Source: Desulfarculales bacterium
GTDB taxonomy: Bacteria > Desulfobacterota > Desulfarculia > Desulfarculales > Desulfarculaceae
Length of the DNA: 61,018 nucleotides
Direction: 5' to 3'
Assembly (NCBI GenBank): GCA_031267815.1
Contig: JAIRYI010000080.1
Span: forward strand, 1 to 61,018
The notes under the pieces are model-generated. The model saw nothing but the letters and a program-made list of their open reading frames with translations. It searched no databases and was not told the origin of the DNA. Positions 24,492 through 32,518 of this stretch are shown here, piece by piece. The number at the start of each line of letters is the position of its first letter. The stretch's first letter is position 1. The position numbers were made by a program, and so were the translations under genes.

Positions 24492-27400
24492 AACCGCTTA
24501 AACTTACAATGTGCGCTTTCGGTTCTTACGCGGGGGAAGAAGTCCTGGACTTCGCGAAACTTGGCGAGAACGGGCTATATTTAATAACGGGCGAAACCGG
24601 GTCGGGCAAAACGACGATTTTTGACGCTATTTCTTACGCGTTGTTCGGTACGGCGAGCGGGCGTGCGCGCAACAGCTACAAAATGCTCCGAAGCGACTAT
24701 GCCGAAAGACGCGCAAAGACCTATGTGGAGCTTACTTTTTCTTCGCGAGGGAATCTGTACGCCATACGGCGTGATATTATACCTCATATTGCTCGCAAGA
24801 CAGGGGAAGTTACCTCCTGCACCGACAGCGTTGCCCTCACTCTCTCTGACGGGACCGTTATCAGCCGCAACCGCGATGCTGACGCGAAAATTCTCGATGT
24901 AATCGGGCTTGACCGCGACCAGTTCGCGCAAATCGTGATGATAGCGCAGAATGATTTCCTTCGCTTCCTTCAGAGCGGAACGGACGACCGGGTAAAAATC
25001 TTACGCCGCATTTTTGGAACAGGCGCGCTCAAATTTTTCCAGGAGATCTTAAAAATTAAAGCCCGTGAAAAAGATGAGCAACGCAAAGCCTTACTGCGCG
25101 ACTTTCAGAAGTATGAGCTTGACCCGTATAAGCGAGAGGAGCAGTTTGCCCAATGGGAGCGGCAAGTCAAGGCTGATGAATCGGCGTTTCAGGAAATAGA
25201 CGCTAATCTCAACGCCAACGAAGAAAAAACAAAAATTTTTGCGGCGCAAATCGCCGTTGCCGAGAGAATTGCCAAAACCTTTACAGACTTGGCCGCACAG
25301 CGAAAAGCGTTAGATGAGCATATCTCAAAGCAAGATGAAATGAACGCGGTCAGTGAGCAAAAAGTCCGCGGCGAAACAGCGTTGCGAAAAATTATGCCCT
25401 TTGCTGAAAAAGCCGGTGAAGCGGATAAAGCCCTTGTGTCGGCGAGCAGCGAATTTGAAAAGGCTAAAACGGACGAGAGGGAAGCGGAGCGTATCTTAAC
25501 CGGGGCGAGGAAAACGCTCGCCGATCTGCCGCCTCTTGATAGCGCCCAGGAAGCCTTTGACAACCTCCGCGTTCTGTGGGAGCAGACAGAAAACAGGCTG
25601 AAAAAGCTGGCGGAGCTTAAAGCCGATTATGACGGTATAGTCCAAAAGCAAACCAAGTTTGACGCTTTAAATACTGAACTTGCGGAGATTGAGAAAACAA
25701 TCCTCGCTTTGCCTTCTGTTGGGGAAGCACAGGCCGCCTTTGACGGCCTCAAATCAAAACTTGCCGCTTTAACCGGAAAACAGATAATCCTTGGCAAACT
25801 GCAAGGTGGCTTTGCGGCAATTTTGGTCAAGCAGAATGAGCTTGCCAAGGAGCAATCCGAGTTTGAGTCATTAACAGAGCAATACAGGTCGGCAAGGGCA
25901 AAATATGATGAGATGTATGAGTTGTTCTTGCGCGGTCAAGCCGGAGTATTATCGGCAACGCTTGCAACAGGAAAACCCTGCCCTGTGTGCGGTTCAACCG
26001 AGCATCCGGCGCCCGCAATTCCACCGGCTGAGGACGTCAGCGCAAGCAAATTGAAAAAATTGAATGATGACGCGGAAAAAGTCAAAGGGAAACTTGATCA
26101 TAAGGCTGCTGCCTGCGCCTCGGCACAAACAGAGACCGCCACCCTTGCCGAGAGGCTTTTGCATGACTCAACTGAATTATTCGACGGCGCTTCTTTGCAA
26201 ACTATCGGTGTATTGCTTACCGATTCAACCGAACAAGTGAGCGCAGCCGTATCTGAATCTGTAGCCAAGAAAAAGTCAGACGAAAAGGCGTTATCGGAAT
26301 TAATTTTGCAGACAGAGAACACGGCAAGACGAAAAGAGGAACTAACGCCGCAAGGCGCCGCTCTGCAAGCGGAAATCGCGACTCAAAAAATCCGCTTTTT
26401 GAAAGATTTACGCGAGTTCTTGCCCAACGCCGGTTTTGATACGGCAGGCGCGGATTTGGAAAAATTACTTGCAGAAACTAAATCCAGTTCAGAGAAACTG
26501 ACGGAAAAGAAGAATAAGGACCAATCATCTCTTGCCACGATTAAAAATAATTTTGATAACGCTGCCCAAGCGCTGGCGGAGAGCGAGTTAAAACTTGTGT
26601 CTGCCCGCATCCTTGCGGATGAGCGTGAGAGCCGCGTTAAGGAGCGGGAAATTCTTGCTGCCGCGGCAAGAAATTCATATCAAGGCGTGCTAGCGGAAAA
26701 CGGATTTGCCGATGCTGAGAGCTATGCCGCCGCGCTCATTACCGAGGAAGAACTTGCCGCGCTTACCAAGGCTGCCGCCGGTTACGCTGAAAACGGTAAA
26801 CTAATCCGCCGCGAGATAGCCAGGCTTGAATCTGAAACAGCAGATAAGGCGGAAGTGGATTTAGAAAAATTAAACTCTCACGCCGACGAGTTAAAACAGA
26901 ATACCGGTAAACTCCGCGCTGAACGCGATGAAACCAAAGCGCGGCTTGACAACACAGCCCGAATATTAAAAGAACTTAAAAGGTCAGCGGCTTCCCTCGT
27001 CAAAATCGAGAAAGAATACGCCGCGCTTAAAGGACTGTCCGATACCGCCAACGGCAGGCTTGATTTTGAAACCTACACCCAGACGGCCTACTTTGAGCGC
27101 GTACTCCGCGCCGCTAATCTGCGGCTTAAAGTGATGAGCCAAAACAGGTATGTACTCTTGCGCCGCCAAGAAGGCGGCGACGGCAGAAAACGCACCGGGC
27201 TTGAAATTGAAGTTGCCGACAGTTATACCGGGCGCAGCCGCAGCGCCAACAGCTTATCCGGCGGCGAATCGTTTATGGCTTCACTCTCGCTGGCGCTCGG
27301 TCTGTCCGATGTGGTACAGCAGACGGCGGGCGGCATACACCTTGACGCAATGTTCATTGACGAGGGATTTGGCTCGCTTGACGCGGAAGTCCTGGAGCTA

Positions 27401-27544
27401 TCCGTGCGGACCCTGTCCGATATGGCGGGCGGCAGCCGAATCGTTGGAATAATCTCTCACGTGCTTGAACTGCGTGAGCGTATTGATAAGCAGGTCCGGG
27501 TTGATAAGACTCCGGGCGGGAGCAAAATAAGACTTGTGGTATAA
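24488..27544 (+). CDS. sbcC: Exonuclease subunit SbcC
   Basis: 1018 residues, a Rad50-type ATPase. Walker A is TGETGSGKTTIFDAISYALF near residue 35; two long coiled coils surround the zinc hook CPVCGS near residue 500; the C-terminal lobe has the signature SLSGGESFMASLSLALGLSD and Walker B MFIDEGFGSLD. Q-loop MIAQNDFLRFLQ is present. Overlaps sbcD by four bases. This two-gene operon uses somewhat different codons (many CGC/GCG, TTA/CTT) from the genes around it, so local transfer is possible. Confidence 0.95.
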   Translation: MKPLKLTMCAFGSYAGEEVLDFAKLGENGLYLITGETGSGKTTIFDAISYALFGTASGRARNSYKMLRSDYAERRAKTYVELTFSSRGNLYAIRRDIIPHIARKTGEVTSCTDSVALTLSDGTVISRNRDADAKILDVIGLDRDQFAQIVMIAQNDFLRFLQSGTDDRVKILRRIFGTGALKFFQEILKIKAREKDEQRKALLRDFQKYELDPYKREEQFAQWERQVKADESAFQEIDANLNANEEKTKIFAAQIAVAERIAKTFTDLAAQRKALDEHISKQDEMNAVSEQKVRGETALRKIMPFAEKAGEADKALVSASSEFEKAKTDEREAERILTGARKTLADLPPLDSAQEAFDNLRVLWEQTENRLKKLAELKADYDGIVQKQTKFDALNTELAEIEKTILALPSVGEAQAAFDGLKSKLAALTGKQIILGKLQGGFAAILVKQNELAKEQSEFESLTEQYRSARAKYDEMYELFLRGQAGVLSATLATGKPCPVCGSTEHPAPAIPPAEDVSASKLKKLNDDAEKVKGKLDHKAAACASAQTETATLAERLLHDSTELFDGASLQTIGVLLTDSTEQVSAAVSESVAKKKSDEKALSELILQTENTARRKEELTPQGAALQAEIATQKIRFLKDLREFLPNAGFDTAGADLEKLLAETKSSSEKLTEKKNKDQSSLATIKNNFDNAAQALAESELKLVSARILADERESRVKEREILAAAARNSYQGVLAENGFADAESYAAALITEEELAALTKAAAGYAENGKLIRREIARLESETADKAEVDLEKLNSHADELKQNTGKLRAERDETKARLDNTARILKELKRSAASLVKIEKEYAALKGLSDTANGRLDFETYTQTAYFERVLRAANLRLKVMSQNRYVLLRRQEGGDGRKRTGLEIEVADSYTGRSRSANSLSGGESFMASLSLALGLSDVVQQTAGGIHLDAMFIDEGFGSLDAEVLELSVRTLSDMAGGSRIVGIISHVLELRERIDKQVRVDKTPGGSKIRLVV

Positions 27545-27830
27545 GCTTGTAAACTCGCGCCAGCGCCGCGCAAAAGCCGCGAAGAAATAAAAAAGAACCG
27601 TCCAATTTCGGTTTGCATTTTTTTAACATCGTAAAATACAAGTTTTAAATGTTACATCGTAGCAGGGGCGGCAGGGGGCATGCAAGCCGCCGCCTGTAGA
27701 GGTCTGAACAGCCAATCTTCTTATGAAAGAAAAATTCGAAAAAAACTTCCCTTGCGGAAGTTGTTATGATAGTATAAAAAAATAATTCCTGACCGGGCAA
27801 TCTTAGTTCAAAGTATTACACCGTAATCTT
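27545..27830. other. Intergenic region upstream of polymer locus
   Basis: No convincing gene. It holds a GGCGGC...GCCGCC inverted repeat near 27670-27690 and a small hairpin ACTTCC-cttgc-GGAAGT near 27745, followed by a TATGATAG/TATAAA-rich stretch that could be the promoter for the cell-surface locus starting at 27831. Confidence 0.4.
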
Positions 27831-29708
27831 ATGCGCAGACATGACAAAGAATTGTTAATTAAGGCCATAGATATAGCGCAGAAAAATGTGCATTATTTGT
27901 GGCAAAAGCCGCGCGGAGTGGAAAGACCCCTCAAGCTTGAATCATTGCGGCGTCAATTGACTGACATTGCTCAGCGCCTCCATCTGCCTGAAAATAAAGA
28001 TTTTAACTGCTCAATGCCTCTGCCGCCGGCCCTGGCTTCCGGCAACTGGGATTTGGTTGCCGGTTATTTGGCAAATGCCAAAAAACTGGCTCACCAGGAC
28101 CCGCTTCAGTACAAGGTGGTTTTCTTCCCTTATTTGGACGCCACCTGGGACGCCCTGGAAAGCGTCTATGAGGCTTTTGCCTCTGATGCGCGCTTTATTA
28201 CCGATATCGTCATCATCCCCGCCGCGCGCAATACTCCTGAAGGGCTGGCGCCAATTTATAAGGACTTCCTGAGCGAACTGCACATTCCTCACACCTTGTA
28301 CCAGGACTACGATATAGAAAGCGATAAGCCGGATATTGTCTTTGTCAATAACCCCTATGATCAGATTATTGATCCCAGGTTCCGCATTCCCCGCATCCGC
28401 GAAAATTGCCGCCTGCTGGTGTATGTGCCCTATTATGGCCTGTCCGGCGGATTTTTAAATAAAAAAACTCCCAAAATTTTCGGCCGGCCCATCCATGAAC
28501 TGGCCGACCGGCTGATAGTGCAAAGTGAACTGGCGGCCAAGGCCTATGAAATCCACTGTCCGGGAGGAAAAAACCGCTATCTGCCTTTAGGCACGCCCAA
28601 AATAGACTCCTTGAAGAAAAAGGCCAGCCAGGCTCTGGCTGATCCTGACCGGGAGTGGATAACCGCCTTTGCCGGACGGCCGGTATTTTTGCTGGATACC
28701 CATTACGATTTAATCGTCTGGGAAAGAGCCTTGCCGGACCATTCCTTCTGGAACTACCTGTTAATAGTACTGGAACACATATTAGAATATTTTGCCCGCC
28801 ATAAAGACGCGTTTTTGCTTTGGCGTCCTCATCCCCTTACCGATTATATAATTGCCAATTATAGAAATATTAAATATAAAAAGATGTTCGATGACTTTTG
28901 CGGGTTTCGGGATTTTGCCGGGACCTTGCCTAATTGTCTTATCGATAAAAGCCCCAACGCCGGCATGGCCATGGCCTTGTCCGGCGCGCTTATAAGTTTG
29001 GGCAAGTCTCTGCGCTATTTGTATCCGGCCCTGCACAAGCCGGTCATCTGGCATAGCTATCAGGAGAACAGCCATCTTCTTCTGCCCCAGGGTGAGCAGC
29101 TGTTCATAGACAACAATAATCTTTACTATATACCGCAATCTTTGCAGCTGAATTATTTCCTGACCACTTATGCCGCCGGCGGCGATATAAGACTGGATGA
29201 GAGTTTCCGTTTAAAGGAAAAAGAGCTTCTGGATAAGCTGGATATGAATATGCGGTCATATTATTGCGATCTGGCGGAAAAATTTCGACGCCGCTCCAAT
29301 ATCTCCCCCGCCTTTATGGACCAATTCAACAATTTCGTCCCTTCGCCGGTAACCGGTTATATGCAGGCGAGGTTTCTGTCCGGGCCGGGGGGGGGGGGGC
29401 CGCCGTTGTTGCAAAAAGATATAGTCCAGGAAATAAGTTTATTTGCTTATCGTTTGTGCAAAGAGCAAGTAAGCGGGGAAATTACCGGCTATATAGATAT
29501 GCTGGCCAAGGGGGATGATCCATTAAAAGAACATCATTATAAAACCTATCAGAATACCATAGCCAACAGCGACCGAAATTGCGGCCAATTGATTCATCAG
29601 GCCATTTGCCGGGACTTTTTTCAGCAATTACCGGCAACCCATCCCACCCCTGATCGAGCCGGGTTACGACCAAAGATCAGAAAATTCAAACCAGGCGAAA
29701 AACGGTAA
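27831..29708 (+). CDS. CDP-glycerol transferase-like GT-B protein, poly-G tract
   Basis: 625 residues. YKVVFFPYLDATWDALESVY and the later LLDTHYDLIVW, WRPHPL and DKSPNAGMAMALSGALIS blocks fit a GT-B fold of the CDP-glycerol glycerophosphotransferase type, with the usual phosphate-binding HP and S-x-x-x/A-L-S positions. It would add glycerol- or ribitol-phosphate or a sugar to a surface polymer, at the inner membrane face. Near residue 520 the DNA has a run of 13 G (29387-29399), encoding GPGGGGPP. Slippage would shift the frame and remove the C-terminal about 105 residues, so the gene may be phase variable. In this sequence it is in frame. Followed eight bases later by the cytidylyltransferase gene. 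Confidence 0.7.
   Translation: MRRHDKELLIKAIDIAQKNVHYLWQKPRGVERPLKLESLRRQLTDIAQRLHLPENKDFNCSMPLPPALASGNWDLVAGYLANAKKLAHQDPLQYKVVFFPYLDATWDALESVYEAFASDARFITDIVIIPAARNTPEGLAPIYKDFLSELHIPHTLYQDYDIESDKPDIVFVNNPYDQIIDPRFRIPRIRENCRLLVYVPYYGLSGGFLNKKTPKIFGRPIHELADRLIVQSELAAKAYEIHCPGGKNRYLPLGTPKIDSLKKKASQALADPDREWITAFAGRPVFLLDTHYDLIVWERALPDHSFWNYLLIVLEHILEYFARHKDAFLLWRPHPLTDYIIANYRNIKYKKMFDDFCGFRDFAGTLPNCLIDKSPNAGMAMALSGALISLGKSLRYLYPALHKPVIWHSYQENSHLLLPQGEQLFIDNNNLYYIPQSLQLNYFLTTYAAGGDIRLDESFRLKEKELLDKLDMNMRSYYCDLAEKFRRRSNISPAFMDQFNNFVPSPVTGYMQARFLSGPGGGGPPLLQKDIVQEISLFAYRLCKEQVSGEITGYIDMLAKGDDPLKEHHYKTYQNTIANSDRNCGQLIHQAICRDFFQQLPATHPTPDRAGLRPKIRKFKPGEKR
29387..29399 (+). repeat. Poly-G tract of 13, candidate slippage site
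   Basis: Thirteen consecutive G within the coding sequence of the surface-polymer transferase. Tracts of this length are known switches for phase variation of surface genes in bacteria such as Campylobacter. It is also a common place for sequencing error, so the exact length is uncertain. Confidence 0.75.
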
Positions 29709-29716
29709 GGCAAAAA

Positions 29717-30463
29717 ATGAACTCTGTAAGTTACGCGATTATTCTGGCCGGCGGACAGGGAATCCGGATGGGGGCAAGCAATGTGCCCAAGCAATTCGTT
29801 AAACTGGCCGGCAAGCCGATGATCCTTTATTCACTGGAGGCGGCCCAGAGCAATGCCAATATTGATTATATCTGCGTGGCCGCGCCCTCGGCCTGGCAGG
29901 CGCGGATAAAAACCTGGGCCGCGGAGTATGGCATTGATAAATTTCAATATACCTCCGCCTCCGGCCGGGAACGCCGGCAAACCGTTTATACTGCCCTTAA
30001 ATGCCTGCCGGCCAAGGTCAATGATATTGTCATGATTATGACCGCGGTCTGCCCCTTTGTCTCCCAGGCCACCATCGACAAACATTTTGTCGCCATGCAT
30101 GAATACGACGCCTGTATTACCGTGGTCCGAGCCACCGACGCCATTACTTTCAGCAACGAAGGCCGCTGGGCCGGCCGAACCTTGCAGAAGAAAAATGTTT
30201 TCATTCAGCAGGGCCCGCAAACCTTCAGATATGGGGTCATAAAAGCGGCTCATGATATGTATGAACGCGATATGGTCAAAAAGGAGGTAAATGAAGACAG
30301 CGAACTGGTTCTGGATATGGGCATAAAAACTTTTATGGTTTTTGGCGATCGCTTTTGTATTAAGGTTACCTATCCCGAAGATTTGGTGATAGCCGAAGCC
30401 CTCAGTCCGCTTTTTCTGGAAAATGACCGTTCAGAACGAAGCCGTACGCAAGTAAATTCGTAG
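29717..30463 (+). CDS. IspD/TarI-type cytidylyltransferase
   Basis: 248 residues. The nucleotide-binding loop is AIILAGGQGIRMGASNVPKQ, followed by LAGKPMILYSLEAA, TAVCPFVSQATID, and the C-terminal NEDSELVLDMG and KVTYPEDL, all typical of the IspD family. Family members make CDP-methylerythritol or CDP-ribitol. Position between two polymer-transferase genes suggests it makes a CDP-alditol for the surface polymer and is not the isoprenoid enzyme, but sequence alone does not settle this. Confidence 0.82.
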   Translation: MNSVSYAIILAGGQGIRMGASNVPKQFVKLAGKPMILYSLEAAQSNANIDYICVAAPSAWQARIKTWAAEYGIDKFQYTSASGRERRQTVYTALKCLPAKVNDIVMIMTAVCPFVSQATIDKHFVAMHEYDACITVVRATDAITFSNEGRWAGRTLQKKNVFIQQGPQTFRYGVIKAAHDMYERDMVKKEVNEDSELVLDMGIKTFMVFGDRFCIKVTYPEDLVIAEALSPLFLENDRSERSRTQVNS

Positions 30464-30470
30464 CCGGGCA

Positions 30471-31454
30471 ATGTTAAGATACTTCTGCGCCAGCCAAGGC
30501 TATATTGCCCATCAGGATTTTGCGGACGCTTCATATATGAGAAAAGTCAACCAATTAAGAGAGGGGCTTAAACAGGTTAAAGATTATACGGCCCCATACC
30601 CACTGAACAATATGCCTCTGTTTAATAAGCTGGAAATTGAAACCGTCAACCGCTGCAACGGACAGTGCGCCTTTTGTCCGGTTAACCGCCAGGAAAAACA
30701 GCGCCCGCTGGCCCGAATGAGCGAGGAATTGTTTTATTCTGTAATATCGCAGCTCCGGGAGTTGAATTACGCGGGCAATATTCAATTATTTTCCAACAAC
30801 GAGCCTTTCCTGGACCGCAGAATCAACACTTTCATCCGTCACGCCAAGTCAGCTCTGCCTTTGAGTTTTCTGCAAATGATGAGCAACGGCACTTTGTTGA
30901 CTCTGGATAAATTTAAAGACTGCATCGGCTTTCTGGATTCTTTGATTATTGATAATTACTCGGCTGACTATGAATTTCATCCCCATGTAAAGAGCATCTA
31001 TGAGTATTGCCTGCAAAATGAGGAATTACAGAAAAAAGTGAAAATCTGCAAACGGACTCCGGACGAAGTGCTTCATTCCCGGGGCGGACAGTCTCCTAAC
31101 CATGAAAAGGTTGAAGTTATCGGCGGCTCCTGCATCTATCCCTTCAATCAAATGGTCATCCGCCCCACCGGCCAGGCCAGTCTGTGCTGTAATGACGCCC
31201 TGGGAGAGGTTACTTTGGGTGATGTGAGCAGGCGGCATATAGCCGAAGTGTGGAATGGCCCTGAATATGTGGCGATCAGAGAAAAAATCCTGCGGGGCAG
31301 ACAGCATATCCGGCAATGCTCCTCCTGCACCAACATGCTGCCTTTTTTTGTTCCTCCCGGTCATCATGTGGATGAATATATTCCTGACGGCCATTTTTTA
31401 ATGACAGGCAAATTAAGGGTGCTGCCGTCAAGTTCTTGGGGTAAGAAAAATTGA
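30471..31454 (+). CDS. Radical SAM/SPASM protein
   Basis: 327 residues. Radical SAM motif CNGQCAFC at about residue 57 after LEIETVNR, and a C-terminal SPASM-type region with several cysteines: GGSCIYPFNQMVIRPTG, SLCCND, and CSSC. These would bind extra iron-sulfur clusters. In polysaccharide clusters, such enzymes epimerise or dehydrogenate sugars or alditols. Overlaps the next gene by four bases. Exact reaction unknown. Confidence 0.8.
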   Translation: MLRYFCASQGYIAHQDFADASYMRKVNQLREGLKQVKDYTAPYPLNNMPLFNKLEIETVNRCNGQCAFCPVNRQEKQRPLARMSEELFYSVISQLRELNYAGNIQLFSNNEPFLDRRINTFIRHAKSALPLSFLQMMSNGTLLTLDKFKDCIGFLDSLIIDNYSADYEFHPHVKSIYEYCLQNEELQKKVKICKRTPDEVLHSRGGQSPNHEKVEVIGGSCIYPFNQMVIRPTGQASLCCNDALGEVTLGDVSRRHIAEVWNGPEYVAIREKILRGRQHIRQCSSCTNMLPFFVPPGHHVDEYIPDGHFLMTGKLRVLPSSSWGKKN

Positions 31455-32518
31455 CAGTGGATATAAGTAAAAAGATTATCAGTGAAGACGCCCTCGATCT
31501 GGCCCAAACTCCGCAGGCCTGGGGCCGGCTGCAAAATAAAACCGTGCTTATTTCCGGCGCCGGCGGCTATGTGCCCGCTTATTTTGTTCATGCTTTCATC
31601 AGGAGAAATGATCTTTTTGGCGCCCAAATTAAAACTATCGCCTTATGCCGCGATGAAACTCTGGCCCGGGCGCGTTTCAGCGCTTATCTGGGGCGCTCCG
31701 ACTTTGCCCTGCATATACAGGATGTCTGTGAACCTATAAACATCAGTGAACCGGTGGATTTTTTTATTCACGCCGCCAGCCCGGCCGGGGTGCGGGCCAG
31801 GGGTGAAAATCCGGTTAACACTTTTGCCGCCAATGTGCTTGGGGGCCGTAATATGCTTGAGTTGAGCAGGCGCAATGAAACCGCCGGGTTTTTGTTTTTA
31901 AGCAGTGTGGACGTCTACGGAACCGCTCCCTGGCAGGAACGGCGGCAAGAAACTGACTATGGGGCCATAGACGGTTTAAATATGCATAATGTTTACGCCA
32001 TAGCCAAAAAAGCCGCGGAAACCTTATGCCTGACCTATTATCAGCAATATAAAATTCCGGTGCTGATTGCCAGAGCGGCCCAGATTCTGGGTCCGGGCAT
32101 AGCCTTGAGCGACGGCAGACTGCATATTGACTTTATCTCCCAGCTTAAGCAAAAAAACCTGATTACCCTTAAAAGCGACGGTCAGGCCAGACGATCTTTT
32201 TTATATATAAGCGATGCCCTCTCCGGCCTGCTTACTGTTATGCTGCTAGGCAGCCCCGGCCAGGTCTATAACGTGGCCGATGAAAACGGCGAGTCCAGGG
32301 TGGCGGACCTGGCCGCCCTGGCCTGTTCTCTGCTTCCCCAGCGCCGGGCAAAGGTGGAATTCGCGCTTGAGTTTAAAAATTCGCCTGAAGTCAAATTTGC
32401 CCTGCCTGATGTAACCGTCAGTTCCGGCAAACTGCGCCGCCTGGGCTGGAAGCCGCGTTGGGGGTTGGCTGACGGTCTGTCCAGAATGATGCGCGGTTAT
32501 GGACTCATCAAAGATTGA
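31451..32518 (+). CDS. NAD-dependent sugar epimerase/dehydratase
   Basis: 355 residues from TTG 31451 (a GTG at 31457 is an alternative), overlapping the SPASM gene. It is an extended short-chain dehydrogenase: NAD-binding ISGAGGYVPAYFV, FLSSVDVYG with the catalytic Ser, and YAIAKKAAE with the Tyr-x-x-x-Lys pair; C-terminal RRSFLYISDAL and YNVADENGE. Similar proteins act on NDP-sugars (4-epimerase, 4,6-dehydratase or decarboxylase). Substrate cannot be assigned. It overlaps the following gene by 20 bases, so expression is coupled. Confidence 0.83.
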   Translation: MTVDISKKIISEDALDLAQTPQAWGRLQNKTVLISGAGGYVPAYFVHAFIRRNDLFGAQIKTIALCRDETLARARFSAYLGRSDFALHIQDVCEPINISEPVDFFIHAASPAGVRARGENPVNTFAANVLGGRNMLELSRRNETAGFLFLSSVDVYGTAPWQERRQETDYGAIDGLNMHNVYAIAKKAAETLCLTYYQQYKIPVLIARAAQILGPGIALSDGRLHIDFISQLKQKNLITLKSDGQARRSFLYISDALSGLLTVMLLGSPGQVYNVADENGESRVADLAALACSLLPQRRAKVEFALEFKNSPEVKFALPDVTVSSGKLRRLGWKPRWGLADGLSRMMRGYGLIKD

